Shown: in pieces, positions 41,258 to 50,227 of the stretch
Position numbering within the stretch: the stretch's first letter is position 1
How the letters are laid out: each line of letters begins with the position of its first letter
Assembly (NCBI GenBank): GCA_945829235.1
Contig: CALZUA010000004.1
Span: 124,001 to 188,000, forward strand
Length of the DNA: 64,000 nucleotides
From: an uncultured Clostridia bacterium
GTDB taxonomy: Bacteria; Bacillota; Clostridia; Oscillospirales; Ruminococcaceae
Direction: 5' to 3'
Program-made: the position numbers and the translations under genes
Notes under the pieces: model-generated
The model's input: only the letters and a program-made list of their open reading frames with translations
Databases searched by the model: none
Told to the model about the DNA's origin: nothing

Positions 41258-41477
41258 TTATATGAAGAATATCGCCCGATACCTTTTCACGCCTATGAAA
41301 ATAAAGCACCCCCTTAAAACCGCCGGAATATAAAAATTCAATTACAAATCCCGCGTTTTTGCCAATGATTTTTTGGAGGTGTTCCGTTACATCGGCTACG
41401 GTAAGCGTGTGTTGCGGACGCTCGTTTTTAAACCGCGGCTGTCCCGAAGCATAGGTCAAAAATTCCTGTTTTGTCAT
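41247..41477 (-). CDS. Small hypothetical protein (possibly truncated)
   Basis: The 76-aa product starts at ATG 41477 (MTKQEFLTYASGQPRFKNER) after AAGGTGATGTT and overlaps the stop of a 33-codon frame (ATGA). It contains LTVADVTEHLQKIIGKNAGF. It is soluble and matches no family I know. Coding-like sequence continues past its stop in another frame, so it may be the front part of a broken gene. Confidence 0.5.
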   Translation of the reverse strand: MTKQEFLTYASGQPRFKNERPQHTLTVADVTEHLQKIIGKNAGFVIEFLYSGGFKGVLYFHRREKVSGDILHISIY

Positions 41478-41575
41478 AACATCACCTTGATTTGCAATTC
41501 AAACCCCAATATCACGCTATCTTTTTGCACTCGGGAAAGCTCCTCGACTATGCGGTTGAAATCGACCTTCTCCAT
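41474..41575 (-). CDS. 33-aa small frame coupled to the 76-aa gene
   Basis: ATG 41575 opens MEKVDFNRIVEELSRVQKDS and 13 more residues, ending TGA overlapping the next ATG. A TTGTAT-17-TATAAT promoter ends only 3 nt before this ATG, so the message would be leaderless or begin inside the codon. The product looks helical and plausible. Translation is unproven. Confidence 0.35.
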   Translation of the reverse strand: MEKVDFNRIVEELSRVQKDSVILGFELQIKVML

Positions 41576-41578
41576 TAC

Positions 41579-41607
41579 ATTATAGCAAAATTTTTTTGAA
41601 CATACAA
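41579..41607 (-). promoter_or_regulatory. Promoter of the small-gene pair
   Basis: TTGTAT (41607-41602), 17 bp, TATAAT (41584-41579) on the minus strand. Confidence 0.6.
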
Positions 41608-41643
41608 GACCTTTTTGACACGATTTGCAATTAAACACCAAGC

Positions 41644-42954
41644 CTAGTCCGTGTAACGCACAAGCTCCACCCAGTCGGGAGCGAAATTCGGTTCAAAAAA
41701 CTCACCCGAATTTTCAGATTTCGGAATAAAAAAGGTTGTGCGATAAGAGGGCTTTTCATCGGGGAAAAAGCCTTCTCCGTCCGAAAAGAAGAACAATCCC
41801 TTCAGCCTTTTTCCGTTGTTGTTTTGGGCAAATTTATCGGCATAGTCAAACACACATCGAAAATTCGTGCCGCCCCAGCCTTCTCCCTTGTAGTTGTCAA
41901 AAAAACTGTGTACGTCATTTTTCGAGCGAATTATTTTTGTGAATATCAATTGCGTATCAAAAGCAACAACGTGAATATTGACAGCACTGCGAATGTTCAT
42001 CTGCTCAAACAGCGTCAATACCTGCCGCAGAAAATTCTCCGCAACCTCGCCCGCGCACGAACCCGACATATCAATCGCGATGATTATATCCGTGGCGGTG
42101 CATTGTTCGCGCACCTCGCTGAATTCCACTATCGGAGTGTCGTCAAGGTTCTCCATACCCCATGTGTACATCATCATATCAATGGTATCGGGGTCCTCCG
42201 AAACTATCTCCTGTCGGGCAAATCTGCGGATATATTCAATGTAATCGAACCTGCTGAATCGGTCGGGCTTCTTGATTTCCATAAACATATTCCCGTGCAT
42301 ACTGCCAAAGCCGTCGGTTTTCGCACTGAGCTTTGCATCGGATAACAGCTTGCTCCAGATTTGCTCCTGAATTGAAGAACCTTGCCCCGAATTATCGCTT
42401 ATCATATCAGCTTGTTGCTGTCCCTCGTGCTTGAGATACCATAAGCTGTGGTCGTCCTCCTTTAGCTTCGATACAATGGAATACATCTTGCTGAACGCCT
42501 TTACGTCCTTTTGCGACAGCTCGTAAAGCTCCCCGACAGAGGACGCTGAATGTTTCCGCATAAACTCCTTGATGTCCTCGGAAATCGAATAGCTGTTCAG
42601 CAAATTCGCGCAAGCCATCATACCAAACACCGCAAAATCCGCCGCAGTATCGTAATCCTTATCCTGCTCGGTTGTAATTGACGGGTGAAGAAACAGGTTG
42701 TGCAGTACACAATGAACTATGCAGTTGCGAAGCTTAGCGCCGCCCTTTCTGTACTTTTCGAGCACCCAGCGCGGGTTGTAGTAAAGCCGCTCATAATCGG
42801 CGCAGACAGAGCTTGTCTTGTCAGTGGGCTGTGGCTTCAGCGAGTACACTGCCTTTTGCAGAAAAGACATATCCGAAACAACCATTCTCATAACGTGATT
42901 GATTATCTCGGCGGAAACGTCCAGCTCCTGCTGAGTAAATCCGTTGTCGGGCAT
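41644..42954 (-). CDS. vWA/DUF2201-type putative metallopeptidase-like protein
   Basis: The 436-aa product starts at ATG 42954 after AAGGAGGTGTCGAT. The N-terminal half contains IVHCVLHNLFLHP, the histidine-rich helix of the predicted metallopeptidase domain in DUF2201 proteins. The C-terminal half is a von Willebrand A domain with a full MIDAS: IAIDMSGSCA, GGTNF, and FFFSDGEG. Such proteins pair with MoxR AAA+ ATPases, which here precede it by 15 bp. MoxR-vWA pairs act as metal- or protein-remodelling chaperones. It ends the five-gene operon with a TAG stop. Confidence 0.87.
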   Translation of the reverse strand: MPDNGFTQQELDVSAEIINHVMRMVVSDMSFLQKAVYSLKPQPTDKTSSVCADYERLYYNPRWVLEKYRKGGAKLRNCIVHCVLHNLFLHPSITTEQDKDYDTAADFAVFGMMACANLLNSYSISEDIKEFMRKHSASSVGELYELSQKDVKAFSKMYSIVSKLKEDDHSLWYLKHEGQQQADMISDNSGQGSSIQEQIWSKLLSDAKLSAKTDGFGSMHGNMFMEIKKPDRFSRFDYIEYIRRFARQEIVSEDPDTIDMMMYTWGMENLDDTPIVEFSEVREQCTATDIIIAIDMSGSCAGEVAENFLRQVLTLFEQMNIRSAVNIHVVAFDTQLIFTKIIRSKNDVHSFFDNYKGEGWGGTNFRCVFDYADKFAQNNNGKRLKGLFFFSDGEGFFPDEKPSYRTTFFIPKSENSGEFFEPNFAPDWVELVRYTD

Positions 42955-42969
42955 ATCGACACCTCCTTA

Positions 42970-44205
42970 TCAGGTCTTGGCGGTCTTTTTCATCTTCTTT
43001 TTAATATTCGCTTCTGCGCCGGTGAGATTTTCGAGATACTTTCCGAATTTTGCGTTGTGATTTGAAATTGCCGCTTTCACAACCTCACCATCGGTAAGAA
43101 TCCCGCTCATAAACACCTCAAGCTCGCCGTTCTTTCCATACACCTCTTCAACAAAGTCGGTGACATTATCCATCATCTGCGAGGTCTTTTTCGCATCGCT
43201 GTGAACAGCCGCGCTGTGCAATCTTCTTCTCATACACTCGATAATCATAAATCTTATCGGCATTGTGCAGTCCTTCAATCGCGATTTTATCTCCGCCGTT
43301 GCCTTGCCCTGTACAACAAGGTCAATCTCCTGCTCGGTGATGGTTTCCTTCACAAGACAATAGTAAGCGTAGAAATCCCCCGCAACCTCGGGCATTCCGA
43401 TAAACTGCTCCACAAGGTCATCGGTTATCGGAAAACCGTTTCGCTCGTAAGAATAAAGCGTGATGGAAAGCTCCTCCCAGCCTCTCGGTGTAACAACGTT
43501 GTTTTCGGCGCTGTCAAAGCTATACAGCTTACTTCCGTCAGAGGCTATGTAAGCCGTGATAATAGGGTGAATTTCCTTTTCCGCGGCGTACTCCAGCCAC
43601 GCCGCGCTGTCAGGCGCAATGTTGATAATCCGCAAACGGTCGCGGGTTACCGCATCGAACTCCTTGACGCTCTTGTTGTACTCGGGCGGGTTTCCCGCAA
43701 GCACAAGAATCCAGCCGTCGGGAATTTTGCTTTGCCCGAGCGTCTTGTTCTGGAACAGCTGGAGCATCGGTGCAGACAGCGTTTCGGAAGCGCAGTTTGC
43801 CTCATCGATAAAGAGAATACCGTTCGGGTTTCCCGTGCGCTCAATCTCATCTCTCACGGAAGTCACAATCTCGCTTGCGGTATATTCTGTCGTGGAAACA
43901 TTCTCGCCGTTGTAGCTTCTTGTGACTATCTTCGGCAGACCAAGCGCGCTTTGTCTTGTGTGATGGGTGATGGAGTAGGAAACATACCCAAGCCCCATTT
44001 TTTCAGCCACCTGCTTCGGGATATCCGTCTTGCCGATTCCCGCGGGACCTTTCAGCATAATGGGACGCTGTCTGTTCACGGGAATAACCGAAGCTCCTTC
44101 GTTATTCTTCTCAAGATAGGTTGTGATAATCATTTCCAGCTGTTTTTTCGCCTGCGCGATGGAAACCGTGTGATTTGCAAAAGATACGTTTGCTGTGTTT
44201 TGCAT
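42970..44205 (-). CDS. MoxR-family AAA+ ATPase
   Basis: The 411-aa product starts at ATG 44205 (MQNTANVSFANHTVSIAQAK) after AAGGAGGATTTTATT. Walker A is MLKGPAGIGKTDIPKQVAE, Walker B is GILFIDEANCASETLSAPML, sensor 1 is LVLAGNPPEYNKSV and the arginine finger region is FDAVTRDRLRI. A helical C-terminal lid follows. The pairing with a downstream vWA protein is the classic MoxR arrangement. Here it is embedded with a second, different AAA+ gene. Confidence 0.9.
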   Translation of the reverse strand: MQNTANVSFANHTVSIAQAKKQLEMIITTYLEKNNEGASVIPVNRQRPIMLKGPAGIGKTDIPKQVAEKMGLGYVSYSITHHTRQSALGLPKIVTRSYNGENVSTTEYTASEIVTSVRDEIERTGNPNGILFIDEANCASETLSAPMLQLFQNKTLGQSKIPDGWILVLAGNPPEYNKSVKEFDAVTRDRLRIINIAPDSAAWLEYAAEKEIHPIITAYIASDGSKLYSFDSAENNVVTPRGWEELSITLYSYERNGFPITDDLVEQFIGMPEVAGDFYAYYCLVKETITEQEIDLVVQGKATAEIKSRLKDCTMPIRFMIIECMRRRLHSAAVHSDAKKTSQMMDNVTDFVEEVYGKNGELEVFMSGILTDGEVVKAAISNHNAKFGKYLENLTGAEANIKKKMKKTAKT

Positions 44206-44233
44206 AATAAAATCCTCCTTGTTTTTAACTATA

Positions 44234-45532
44234 TTATACATCATCTTTTCGGGGTTTTTTCTTCAAATTTGAAGAAGCACGCTCTTCAAGAATTTTCCTC
44301 ACCACATTCAGCGCACCGAACTTTTTCTCTTTTATGCACGTTTCAACCAGCTCGGTCAGCTGTTCTTCGGAGAACTCCTTGTTGCGAAGAACTAATTCCA
44401 GCATCTGCGGAGTATTGATAAGATTTTTTGCCGCGTGGCTTTTCGCAAAATTCTCCTCGGTGTGCAAAGGAAATCCCTCCTTGATAAGCCTTGTCAGCTT
44501 GCTTCGGAAATCTCTCTCCGACGCATATTCCGATGATTCGGGGAACGTCTTGTCCGTTAAATTGATATAAACCCTGTCCCTAACGTCGCCTATCGCATCA
44601 AGAATTTGCAGAAACTCGGACACGCTTTCTCCTCGAAGCATAAAAATGTCAATGTACACATCATCAGCCAAAATCGGTTTGATATACCGTTTCAAAAGCT
44701 CAATGCTGTCAGCCGCATTTTCGCGATATTCGTGAATAAAGTAAATCAGACCGGAGGCATTGTGAAGCCTTATGCCTTTTTCCCTCATATATTCCCACGA
44801 ACGGAAATAATAGTCGTGAATGTGGTCTTTGCATACGCCCAAAAGCATCCATTCACGTCCCTCAATCAAAGCTTGTATACGGTCATTTCCGCAACACGCC
44901 GCCGGACCATACCTCTCTGCCAACTCGCAAAAAAATTCTATGACCGTTTTGCTGAAACTATCGTTTTGATGAACCAAAACCAATCCGAGTACATTGATAA
45001 ATTCATCTTCCGAGATACCGGAAAACAGCACGTCAAGAAGCTCATAGCGCTGTTCGTCAACTAAAATCAGGAAATCGTTTATAACGCTGTCCTCAAGATA
45101 CGACCACGGTTTTTCTATTCGTTCAAGACAGTATAAAAGGAACTCATACCACCCGCTACAAATAGAAAAACTCAAAATCAAAGTAACAAGCTCCACGTTT
45201 GCCGATGATTTGAAAACAACATCGGCGATTTTATACGAAAACTCGTCCCTGTTGCTGATGGACTTAACCAGAAGCAATTTCAGAGAGGTTTCAAAAAAAT
45301 TCGCTCGGTCTTTCTTCATAAACTCCGCGGGAAAACGCTGAATATAAGCCTCAGCCAGATCGCAGAAAATATATTCAACCGTGGTTCTGCCCATATGATA
45401 GTCGTTATAAAAAATGATTGATAACTCATACTCGGAAATGATTTCTTCAAAATCTTCCACGCTTCCGCTCTCGGCGCAGACTTTTACCTTGTACGCCAGC
45501 TCTGCAACATCACAATTACTCACAACTCTCAT
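44234..45532 (-). CDS. Helical repeat-like protein of unknown function (MoxR operon)
   Basis: The 432-aa product starts at ATG 45532 after AAAAGGAGGACTGCA. It is soluble and almost entirely helical, with regularly spaced hydrophobic helices as in HEAT or ankyrin-type repeats (for example VINDFLILVDEQRYELLDVL and FSGISEDEFINVLGLVLVHQ). The end is basic (ASSNLKKKPRKDDV). No family is recognised. It shares general character, but no clear identity, with the first gene of the operon. It might be a substrate adaptor for one of the AAA+ ATPases. Confidence 0.7.
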   Translation of the reverse strand: MRVVSNCDVAELAYKVKVCAESGSVEDFEEIISEYELSIIFYNDYHMGRTTVEYIFCDLAEAYIQRFPAEFMKKDRANFFETSLKLLLVKSISNRDEFSYKIADVVFKSSANVELVTLILSFSICSGWYEFLLYCLERIEKPWSYLEDSVINDFLILVDEQRYELLDVLFSGISEDEFINVLGLVLVHQNDSFSKTVIEFFCELAERYGPAACCGNDRIQALIEGREWMLLGVCKDHIHDYYFRSWEYMREKGIRLHNASGLIYFIHEYRENAADSIELLKRYIKPILADDVYIDIFMLRGESVSEFLQILDAIGDVRDRVYINLTDKTFPESSEYASERDFRSKLTRLIKEGFPLHTEENFAKSHAAKNLINTPQMLELVLRNKEFSEEQLTELVETCIKEKKFGALNVVRKILEERASSNLKKKPRKDDV

Positions 45533-45548
45533 TGCAGTCCTCCTTTTG

Positions 45549-47213
45549 TCAGAAACCTATTACTTTATGCTTGCCGCCGCCCTCAAGCTCCGATGACAGA
45601 ATATCCTCGGCGGCTTCGGAAATGTCCTCCGGTTCAAGCGTGGTGAGCATCTTTGACGTAATCCGCTTAGACGCGCCGATTCTCAGCGCAAGCTTTTGTT
45701 TGGCGTTTACAAACAGGTTGCGTGCTTCTCTGCCGTTGCCGAATTGCGCGCCTCTTGCACTGCGCAGACGCTTGAAGAAGCTACACAGCACGTCCTCGCA
45801 CTCCCGCGGAATTTTGAAATTGTCCGAAGCGGCGATGCTCCTGAAAATTTCGCACAGCGTTTCATTTGAATAACCCTCAAATTTCACCGTAAAACTCATA
45901 CGCGAGCGCAGTCCGGGATTACATTCGAGAAACTCGTTCATCTTGTTCTCGTACCCCGCGAAAATGCAGAAAACGTTGCCGCGATAGTTCTCCATATTCT
46001 GCGTGATACTTGTAACTGCCTCCTTGTCATAGATAGTTGAATCCGACTCGGACAGCGTATAGATTTCGTCAAAGAAGATAACCCCGCCGCCGTTTTTTGA
46101 CATCTGACCAAACAGCCTGTCCACCTTAGCCGCGGTATGTCCCACATACTGCCCGACAATATCCGACTTTACGCACTCCTTAAAGCAGGAGGAGCTTTTT
46201 ATAATTCCCAGCTCCTCCAGACGAGCGGCAAATTTTCTCGCAAGTGTAGTTTTTGCTGTTCCGGGAGGTCCTGCAAATACCATACTGCACCCGTTGAAGC
46301 TGTCGGAAATGCCCTTGTCATAACGAAGCTTGTCGATAGACACGGAGTTGAGTATTCCGTTTATCTTGGCGGTTTCGCGCTCCAATCCTATCAGTCCTTT
46401 GCTTTTTGACGAGCGCTTTGGCTTTCTTGCGGAAAACAGAGCCGCAACTCCCTTGAAATCCTCGGGCAAAAGCTCGCGTTCACTCTCATCGCCGAACAGA
46501 TGATTGCTCACAACCTGCCGTGCCGCCGCAGTGATGACATATTCGTTGCGGGGCTGTATGCTATGAACAAGAGCGTCTATTTCCTTTTCCACACCGTCCC
46601 ACTCATAGTCTTTTTCATAGAAATAGTCCGTGAGTATTGCCTTTGCGTCCTCGGATTTGCCGCTGTCGATTGCAACACATCTGCAACAGCCTTCAAGCTT
46701 TTTAAAAGAAGGATTTGGCTTGTTCGCGGCAGGGCAGTTGATAAAAAATTCCACGCGGTTATCGAGAAGAATTTCACTGCCCATCTCGGTCTGCGAGCTA
46801 AGAGTATGTATTATGGGATTTCTTTCGTCAGAAAGGCTGTTCATAAAATCCTCGTCCTCCGCCTCCATCGGAACCCTGAACATCATAGGATACCCTCCGA
46901 CCGCATGAAGCTCCTCTTCCTCATCAAACACGATAAGATTTCCCACATAATTCAGCTTCTCGGCGATACTCCAGTAGACAGCAAGAACAGCTATGTACGC
47001 GTCATTGATATGCTCTGCTGTTATAAAATACTTGTTTGTGGCTTCAGCGAGGTCGTCTGCGTCTATCCGGTCAAGCTTGCGTAAAAGCTCCGTTACATTA
47101 CAAAATCTTTCCCGCTGAAACACAACATTCCTCGCTTCATCACCGCCAAGGTCTGTCGGCAACAAATATTTTGTTCCGCCGGCTTCGTGCTTTGAAATCA
47201 TAGGTATACTCAT
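45549..47213 (-). CDS. CbxX/CfxQ-type AAA+ ATPase with N-terminal extension
   Basis: The 554-aa product starts at ATG 47213 after AAGGAGGACAAAGT, overlapping the previous stop by 4 bp. Residues 1-260 are an extra domain without recognised motifs. The C-terminal AAA+ part has Walker A VFAGPPGTAKTTLARKFA, the pore-type segment VKSDIVGQYVGHTAAKVDRL, Walker B GGVIFFDEIYTLSES, sensor CIFAGYENKMNEFL and arginine finger NPGLRSRMSF, as in CbxX/SpoVK. These form hexameric remodelling machines. A CbxX-type and a MoxR-type ATPase in one operon is unusual. Confidence 0.88.
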   Translation of the reverse strand: MSIPMISKHEAGGTKYLLPTDLGGDEARNVVFQRERFCNVTELLRKLDRIDADDLAEATNKYFITAEHINDAYIAVLAVYWSIAEKLNYVGNLIVFDEEEELHAVGGYPMMFRVPMEAEDEDFMNSLSDERNPIIHTLSSQTEMGSEILLDNRVEFFINCPAANKPNPSFKKLEGCCRCVAIDSGKSEDAKAILTDYFYEKDYEWDGVEKEIDALVHSIQPRNEYVITAAARQVVSNHLFGDESERELLPEDFKGVAALFSARKPKRSSKSKGLIGLERETAKINGILNSVSIDKLRYDKGISDSFNGCSMVFAGPPGTAKTTLARKFAARLEELGIIKSSSCFKECVKSDIVGQYVGHTAAKVDRLFGQMSKNGGGVIFFDEIYTLSESDSTIYDKEAVTSITQNMENYRGNVFCIFAGYENKMNEFLECNPGLRSRMSFTVKFEGYSNETLCEIFRSIAASDNFKIPRECEDVLCSFFKRLRSARGAQFGNGREARNLFVNAKQKLALRIGASKRITSKMLTTLEPEDISEAAEDILSSELEGGGKHKVIGF

Positions 47214-48655
47214 ACTTTGTCCTCCTTGAAATACATCTTGTTCAGCTCAGCAAGACAATTGTAAAGCTTGTTTTCTACTAGATAAGAAATCGCCTCACCT
47301 ACGTTTGCGTCGGAAAACGCACCTTTTTTTATCATAAGCTTTGCCACGGCGGCGCTGTTTCTTTTCAGCAGTTCCCGATGGAAATCGGTAAGCTCATCGG
47401 TGTTGAACAGTATATCAGAGTTTCTGAGCAGTGATTTTATATATGACACGGAACAATACTGCAAGCCGCAGTATTTGGACTCACCGTTGCACTTTCTCAT
47501 ATCAAAGGTAACTTTTTTGTTGAGAAGATAGGACGGGTATTCATCTATTCTCCCGCTATCCGCGATTATCGTGATTTTCTCCGAAACATACCTATTCAGA
47601 AGCGCAATGATGTTTACGTCATATCTGATTCCGTTGTACGATGGAACATTGTCTAAGCTATTGCAATCAAAGGAATCCCCGATACAGCGACCGTAAATAA
47701 GCTTGGAAAAATCTTTCTCGTGTATTGTTACAATTGGACTAAGGCAATTGAACACCCTGTCGCAGACCTCCATACCGTAATTTCTGAACATTTTCATCAG
47801 AAACGCCAGCTGGTTTTCCCAAGGAATGCATATACGTTTTCTCGCGCTGTTATCATCGTGAAACTCAGCAAGCGGCACTATCTCTTTTCGCACGTCCCAC
47901 ACCCGCGAAATGTAATCAAAATTCTGCTGATTTGAGTAAATATAGGTGAGCGCCGCCATATTATTTGAAAAGTCAAAGCCATAGTCGCACAGCAGGTCAA
48001 GAAATTCCTCCTGATAATACTCCACAGCCGATTCCACATAGCCTTCGAGATTCAATGTCTTTGCAAGCTCGGCTTTTGTCAGCTCTCTCGCTTGAGCGGT
48101 TTTTTCAAGAAAATACTTGATAAGCTCAAAGTTTTCGGTAATCATCAGCGGGTACAACGGGCTTACAATAAATTCAACGTGAACAACTTTATCGTCCGAC
48201 CAATAGTGCTCCCGGCTTTCGCCGTCCTGAATAGCTATCCATCTGTCAATAAGTCTTTTGCACAGCTCATCGTCCGTCTTTCGCAACAAAAACAGCGTAA
48301 GCACAAAGAGCAATGTAAGCCGAGAACAGGTGTTTATGCTGTACGTTTGGTATAACTGCCACTCCTTAAAATCTGTTTCTTCATTAAAGCGCTCTGAGAT
48401 AATGCTTAAGCACTGCTTGTTGTTTTTTTGATACAATACAGCTGACATAATATAATACAATGCCGGCAATATATCTTGGTTTGAGGTTGAGTACATATCA
48501 AACTGCCGCTTCACCTTTTTCAGGTCAATAATCAGCTGTTCTTCGCTTATGTCATGGAGGCAGTCGCGAATAAGTTCGTCCGCAACGTAATACGGCGAAT
48601 CATCATAGCGGTTAAATTCCAGATTGTAATTATACTTTTCAAATACATTATCCAT
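47210..48655 (-). CDS. Helical repeat-like protein of unknown function (first gene of MoxR operon)
   Basis: The 481-aa product starts at ATG 48655 (MDNVFEKYNYNLEFNRYDDS) after CGGAGGAAAAAGCT. It is soluble and helical; the C-terminal part has ankyrin-like phrasing (LLKRNSAAVAKLMIKKGAFS, then DANVGEAISYLVENKLYNCL). No catalytic motif is seen. As first gene of the operon, divergent from the WYL regulator, it may be the specificity or sensor component. Its stop overlaps the CbxX-type start. Confidence 0.7.
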   Translation of the reverse strand: MDNVFEKYNYNLEFNRYDDSPYYVADELIRDCLHDISEEQLIIDLKKVKRQFDMYSTSNQDILPALYYIMSAVLYQKNNKQCLSIISERFNEETDFKEWQLYQTYSINTCSRLTLLFVLTLFLLRKTDDELCKRLIDRWIAIQDGESREHYWSDDKVVHVEFIVSPLYPLMITENFELIKYFLEKTAQARELTKAELAKTLNLEGYVESAVEYYQEEFLDLLCDYGFDFSNNMAALTYIYSNQQNFDYISRVWDVRKEIVPLAEFHDDNSARKRICIPWENQLAFLMKMFRNYGMEVCDRVFNCLSPIVTIHEKDFSKLIYGRCIGDSFDCNSLDNVPSYNGIRYDVNIIALLNRYVSEKITIIADSGRIDEYPSYLLNKKVTFDMRKCNGESKYCGLQYCSVSYIKSLLRNSDILFNTDELTDFHRELLKRNSAAVAKLMIKKGAFSDANVGEAISYLVENKLYNCLAELNKMYFKEDKV

Positions 48656-48680
48656 AGCTTTTTCCTCCGTGCTTTTTTCT

Positions 48681-48782
48681 GTTATATCATTATCATAACA
48701 TATCTGGGACGGCAATGTTTCTCATTTTTGAAGAAAACACACCGAAGCCTTGCTTGACAATCTTTTGCTTTTATGTTATTAT
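48681..48782. promoter_or_regulatory. Divergent control region between MoxR operon and WYL gene
   Basis: The plus-strand promoter of the WYL gene is TTGACA (48754-48759), 17 bp, TATTAT (48777-48782). An AT-rich dyad GTTATATCATTATCATAAC (48681-48699) lies just before the operon start and is a candidate operator. A TTGCCG box faces left near 48717. The arrangement suggests the WYL protein controls both directions. Confidence 0.55.
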
Positions 48783-48821
48783 TTATATTATGAAATTAAC
48801 CTACTGTCTAAGGAGGAGCTT

Positions 48822-50021
48822 ATGTCTTATAGAAAAAATAATCTTGAGGACGCGCCTTACACTATAACCGAAAGTGATATTATACAGTTTCTTATTGACA
48901 ATTCATCAAAGGGACATATGGTTTCGGGACGGGAAATCTATGCCGCAATGTACAAGCTGCGCTACCATACGGACAGGGTTGACACATGGTCGGACAGCAC
49001 TACCTATAACGTGTACCGCACTCTCGATAACCTCGTTGCACGGTCGCAACAGCAGGGCTTCTACTACGGGCTTAAGCTTCACGTTGAAAAGGTTCCCGAC
49101 AGTATGGACAACAGTTCAAGAGATCTGAGAAAATACTATGTCGAGGGGCCGCTCTCCGACTCGCAGATAAGAATTTTACGCGACGCTATCTCCGTGTACT
49201 CCTTCGCTAACCCCACGGAAACCAAAGATATTATCTTCGGGCTAAATCGGCTCACTCCCGAATACAATCAGGAGCCGTATGACCCGAAGCGCGTGTCTGC
49301 AATAAAATACCACGGAAGCTATTATCAGAACATTGCCGAGATATGCAAGGCGCTCTCGCGAAAGAAGTACATACCCGAAGTCAGCCGCTCCGATAAAGAA
49401 ATGATAGGCGAGGACTATGACGATATTTCCCTGACAAAGGATATAAACACCATTCAATTCAAGTATTGTGAATACAACTCCAAAAAGGAGCTTGTGATAA
49501 AGAAACCCAAGCACCCTATTGACGAAAACGACACTGACCTGCGCGAGGTTAACCCCGTAAAGCTGATGTGGACAAACGGCTTCTACTATCTTGTTACTTG
49601 TATGCCGAGCAAGGAGCACGGAGTTTTGTATGCAAACTATCGCGTTGACCGAATGAGGGACGTAAAATGCACCGACAAGAAGGCTATGTGCCCGCCCGGC
49701 GGTTTTAACGAGGTTGATTTCAAGAACAGAAACCCCGTAATGTACAGCGAAAGCGTCAAGTATGCGGTGACGATGATATGCAGTCGAAAGCTTATCAACA
49801 ATGTTATCGACACATTCGGCTTTGACGTGACAATAACCGATATTGACGAAAAACGTGTTCGTGTGGATATGCCTCGCACCTCGCCCTCGGGAGTGAAGAT
49901 GTGGGCTTTGGAATATAGCTATGGCTGTGAGATAATATCACCGATGATTCTTCGCAAGGAGCTTAAGGAAGCGGCAGAAAAAATGCTCAGAACCTATGAC
50001 CGCGACCCCACAAAGCTCTGA
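48822..50021 (+). CDS. WYL-domain transcriptional regulator
   Basis: The 399-aa product starts at ATG 48822 (MSYRKNNLEDAPYTITESDI) after AAGGAGGAGCTT. An N-terminal winged-helix domain (QFLIDNSSKGHMVSGREIYA, then STTYNVYRTLDNLV) is followed by the WYL ligand-binding domain (VNPVKLMWTNGFYYLVTCMP, YANYRVDRM). A C-terminal WCX-like domain (YAVTMICSRKLINNVIDTFG) completes it. WYL regulators sense ligands, often nucleotide or nucleic-acid signals, and are frequent controllers of defence operons. It is divergent from the AAA+ operon. A terminator follows. Confidence 0.88.
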   Translation: MSYRKNNLEDAPYTITESDIIQFLIDNSSKGHMVSGREIYAAMYKLRYHTDRVDTWSDSTTYNVYRTLDNLVARSQQQGFYYGLKLHVEKVPDSMDNSSRDLRKYYVEGPLSDSQIRILRDAISVYSFANPTETKDIIFGLNRLTPEYNQEPYDPKRVSAIKYHGSYYQNIAEICKALSRKKYIPEVSRSDKEMIGEDYDDISLTKDINTIQFKYCEYNSKKELVIKKPKHPIDENDTDLREVNPVKLMWTNGFYYLVTCMPSKEHGVLYANYRVDRMRDVKCTDKKAMCPPGGFNEVDFKNRNPVMYSESVKYAVTMICSRKLINNVIDTFGFDVTITDIDEKRVRVDMPRTSPSGVKMWALEYSYGCEIISPMILRKELKEAAEKMLRTYDRDPTKL

Positions 50022-50044
50022 TTTTGCTTTCAGCGTTGAGCGGA

Positions 50045-50082
50045 AGAAATACAATCATTACAACAATGATAGAATTTCTTTT
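50045..50082 (+). terminator. Terminator of the WYL gene
   Basis: AGAAATacaATCATT (50045-50059) pairs with AATGATagaATTTCT (50065-50079), followed by TTT. A second hairpin with AATGAG/CTCATT arms follows at about 50094-50122. Confidence 0.65.
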
Positions 50083-50134
50083 AAACAAAAAGGAATGAGC
50101 CCGTTGCAATTCCGAACTCATTTTCAAATATGTT

Positions 50135-50162
50135 TGTTACAAAAAGAATATTTTTTCGTATA
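50135..50162 (+). promoter_or_regulatory. Predicted ECF-type promoter, copy 1
   Basis: TGTTAC (50135-50140), 16 bp, CGTATA (50157-50162), followed by TACAAACAGAAAC. The same hexamers and the same 16-bp spacer occur before four other family genes. Confidence 0.7.
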
Positions 50163-50227
50163 TACAAACAGAAACGCAAAACAACAAACACTGCGGCTTA
50201 ATTAAAACTTATTCAGGAGGACATTTT

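Noticed and set aside
43201-44418. 405-codon plus-strand frame opposite the MoxR gene
   Set aside because: Its length comes from the codon bias of the opposite strand. The minus frame has all AAA+ motifs, and the plus frame crosses a gene boundary.
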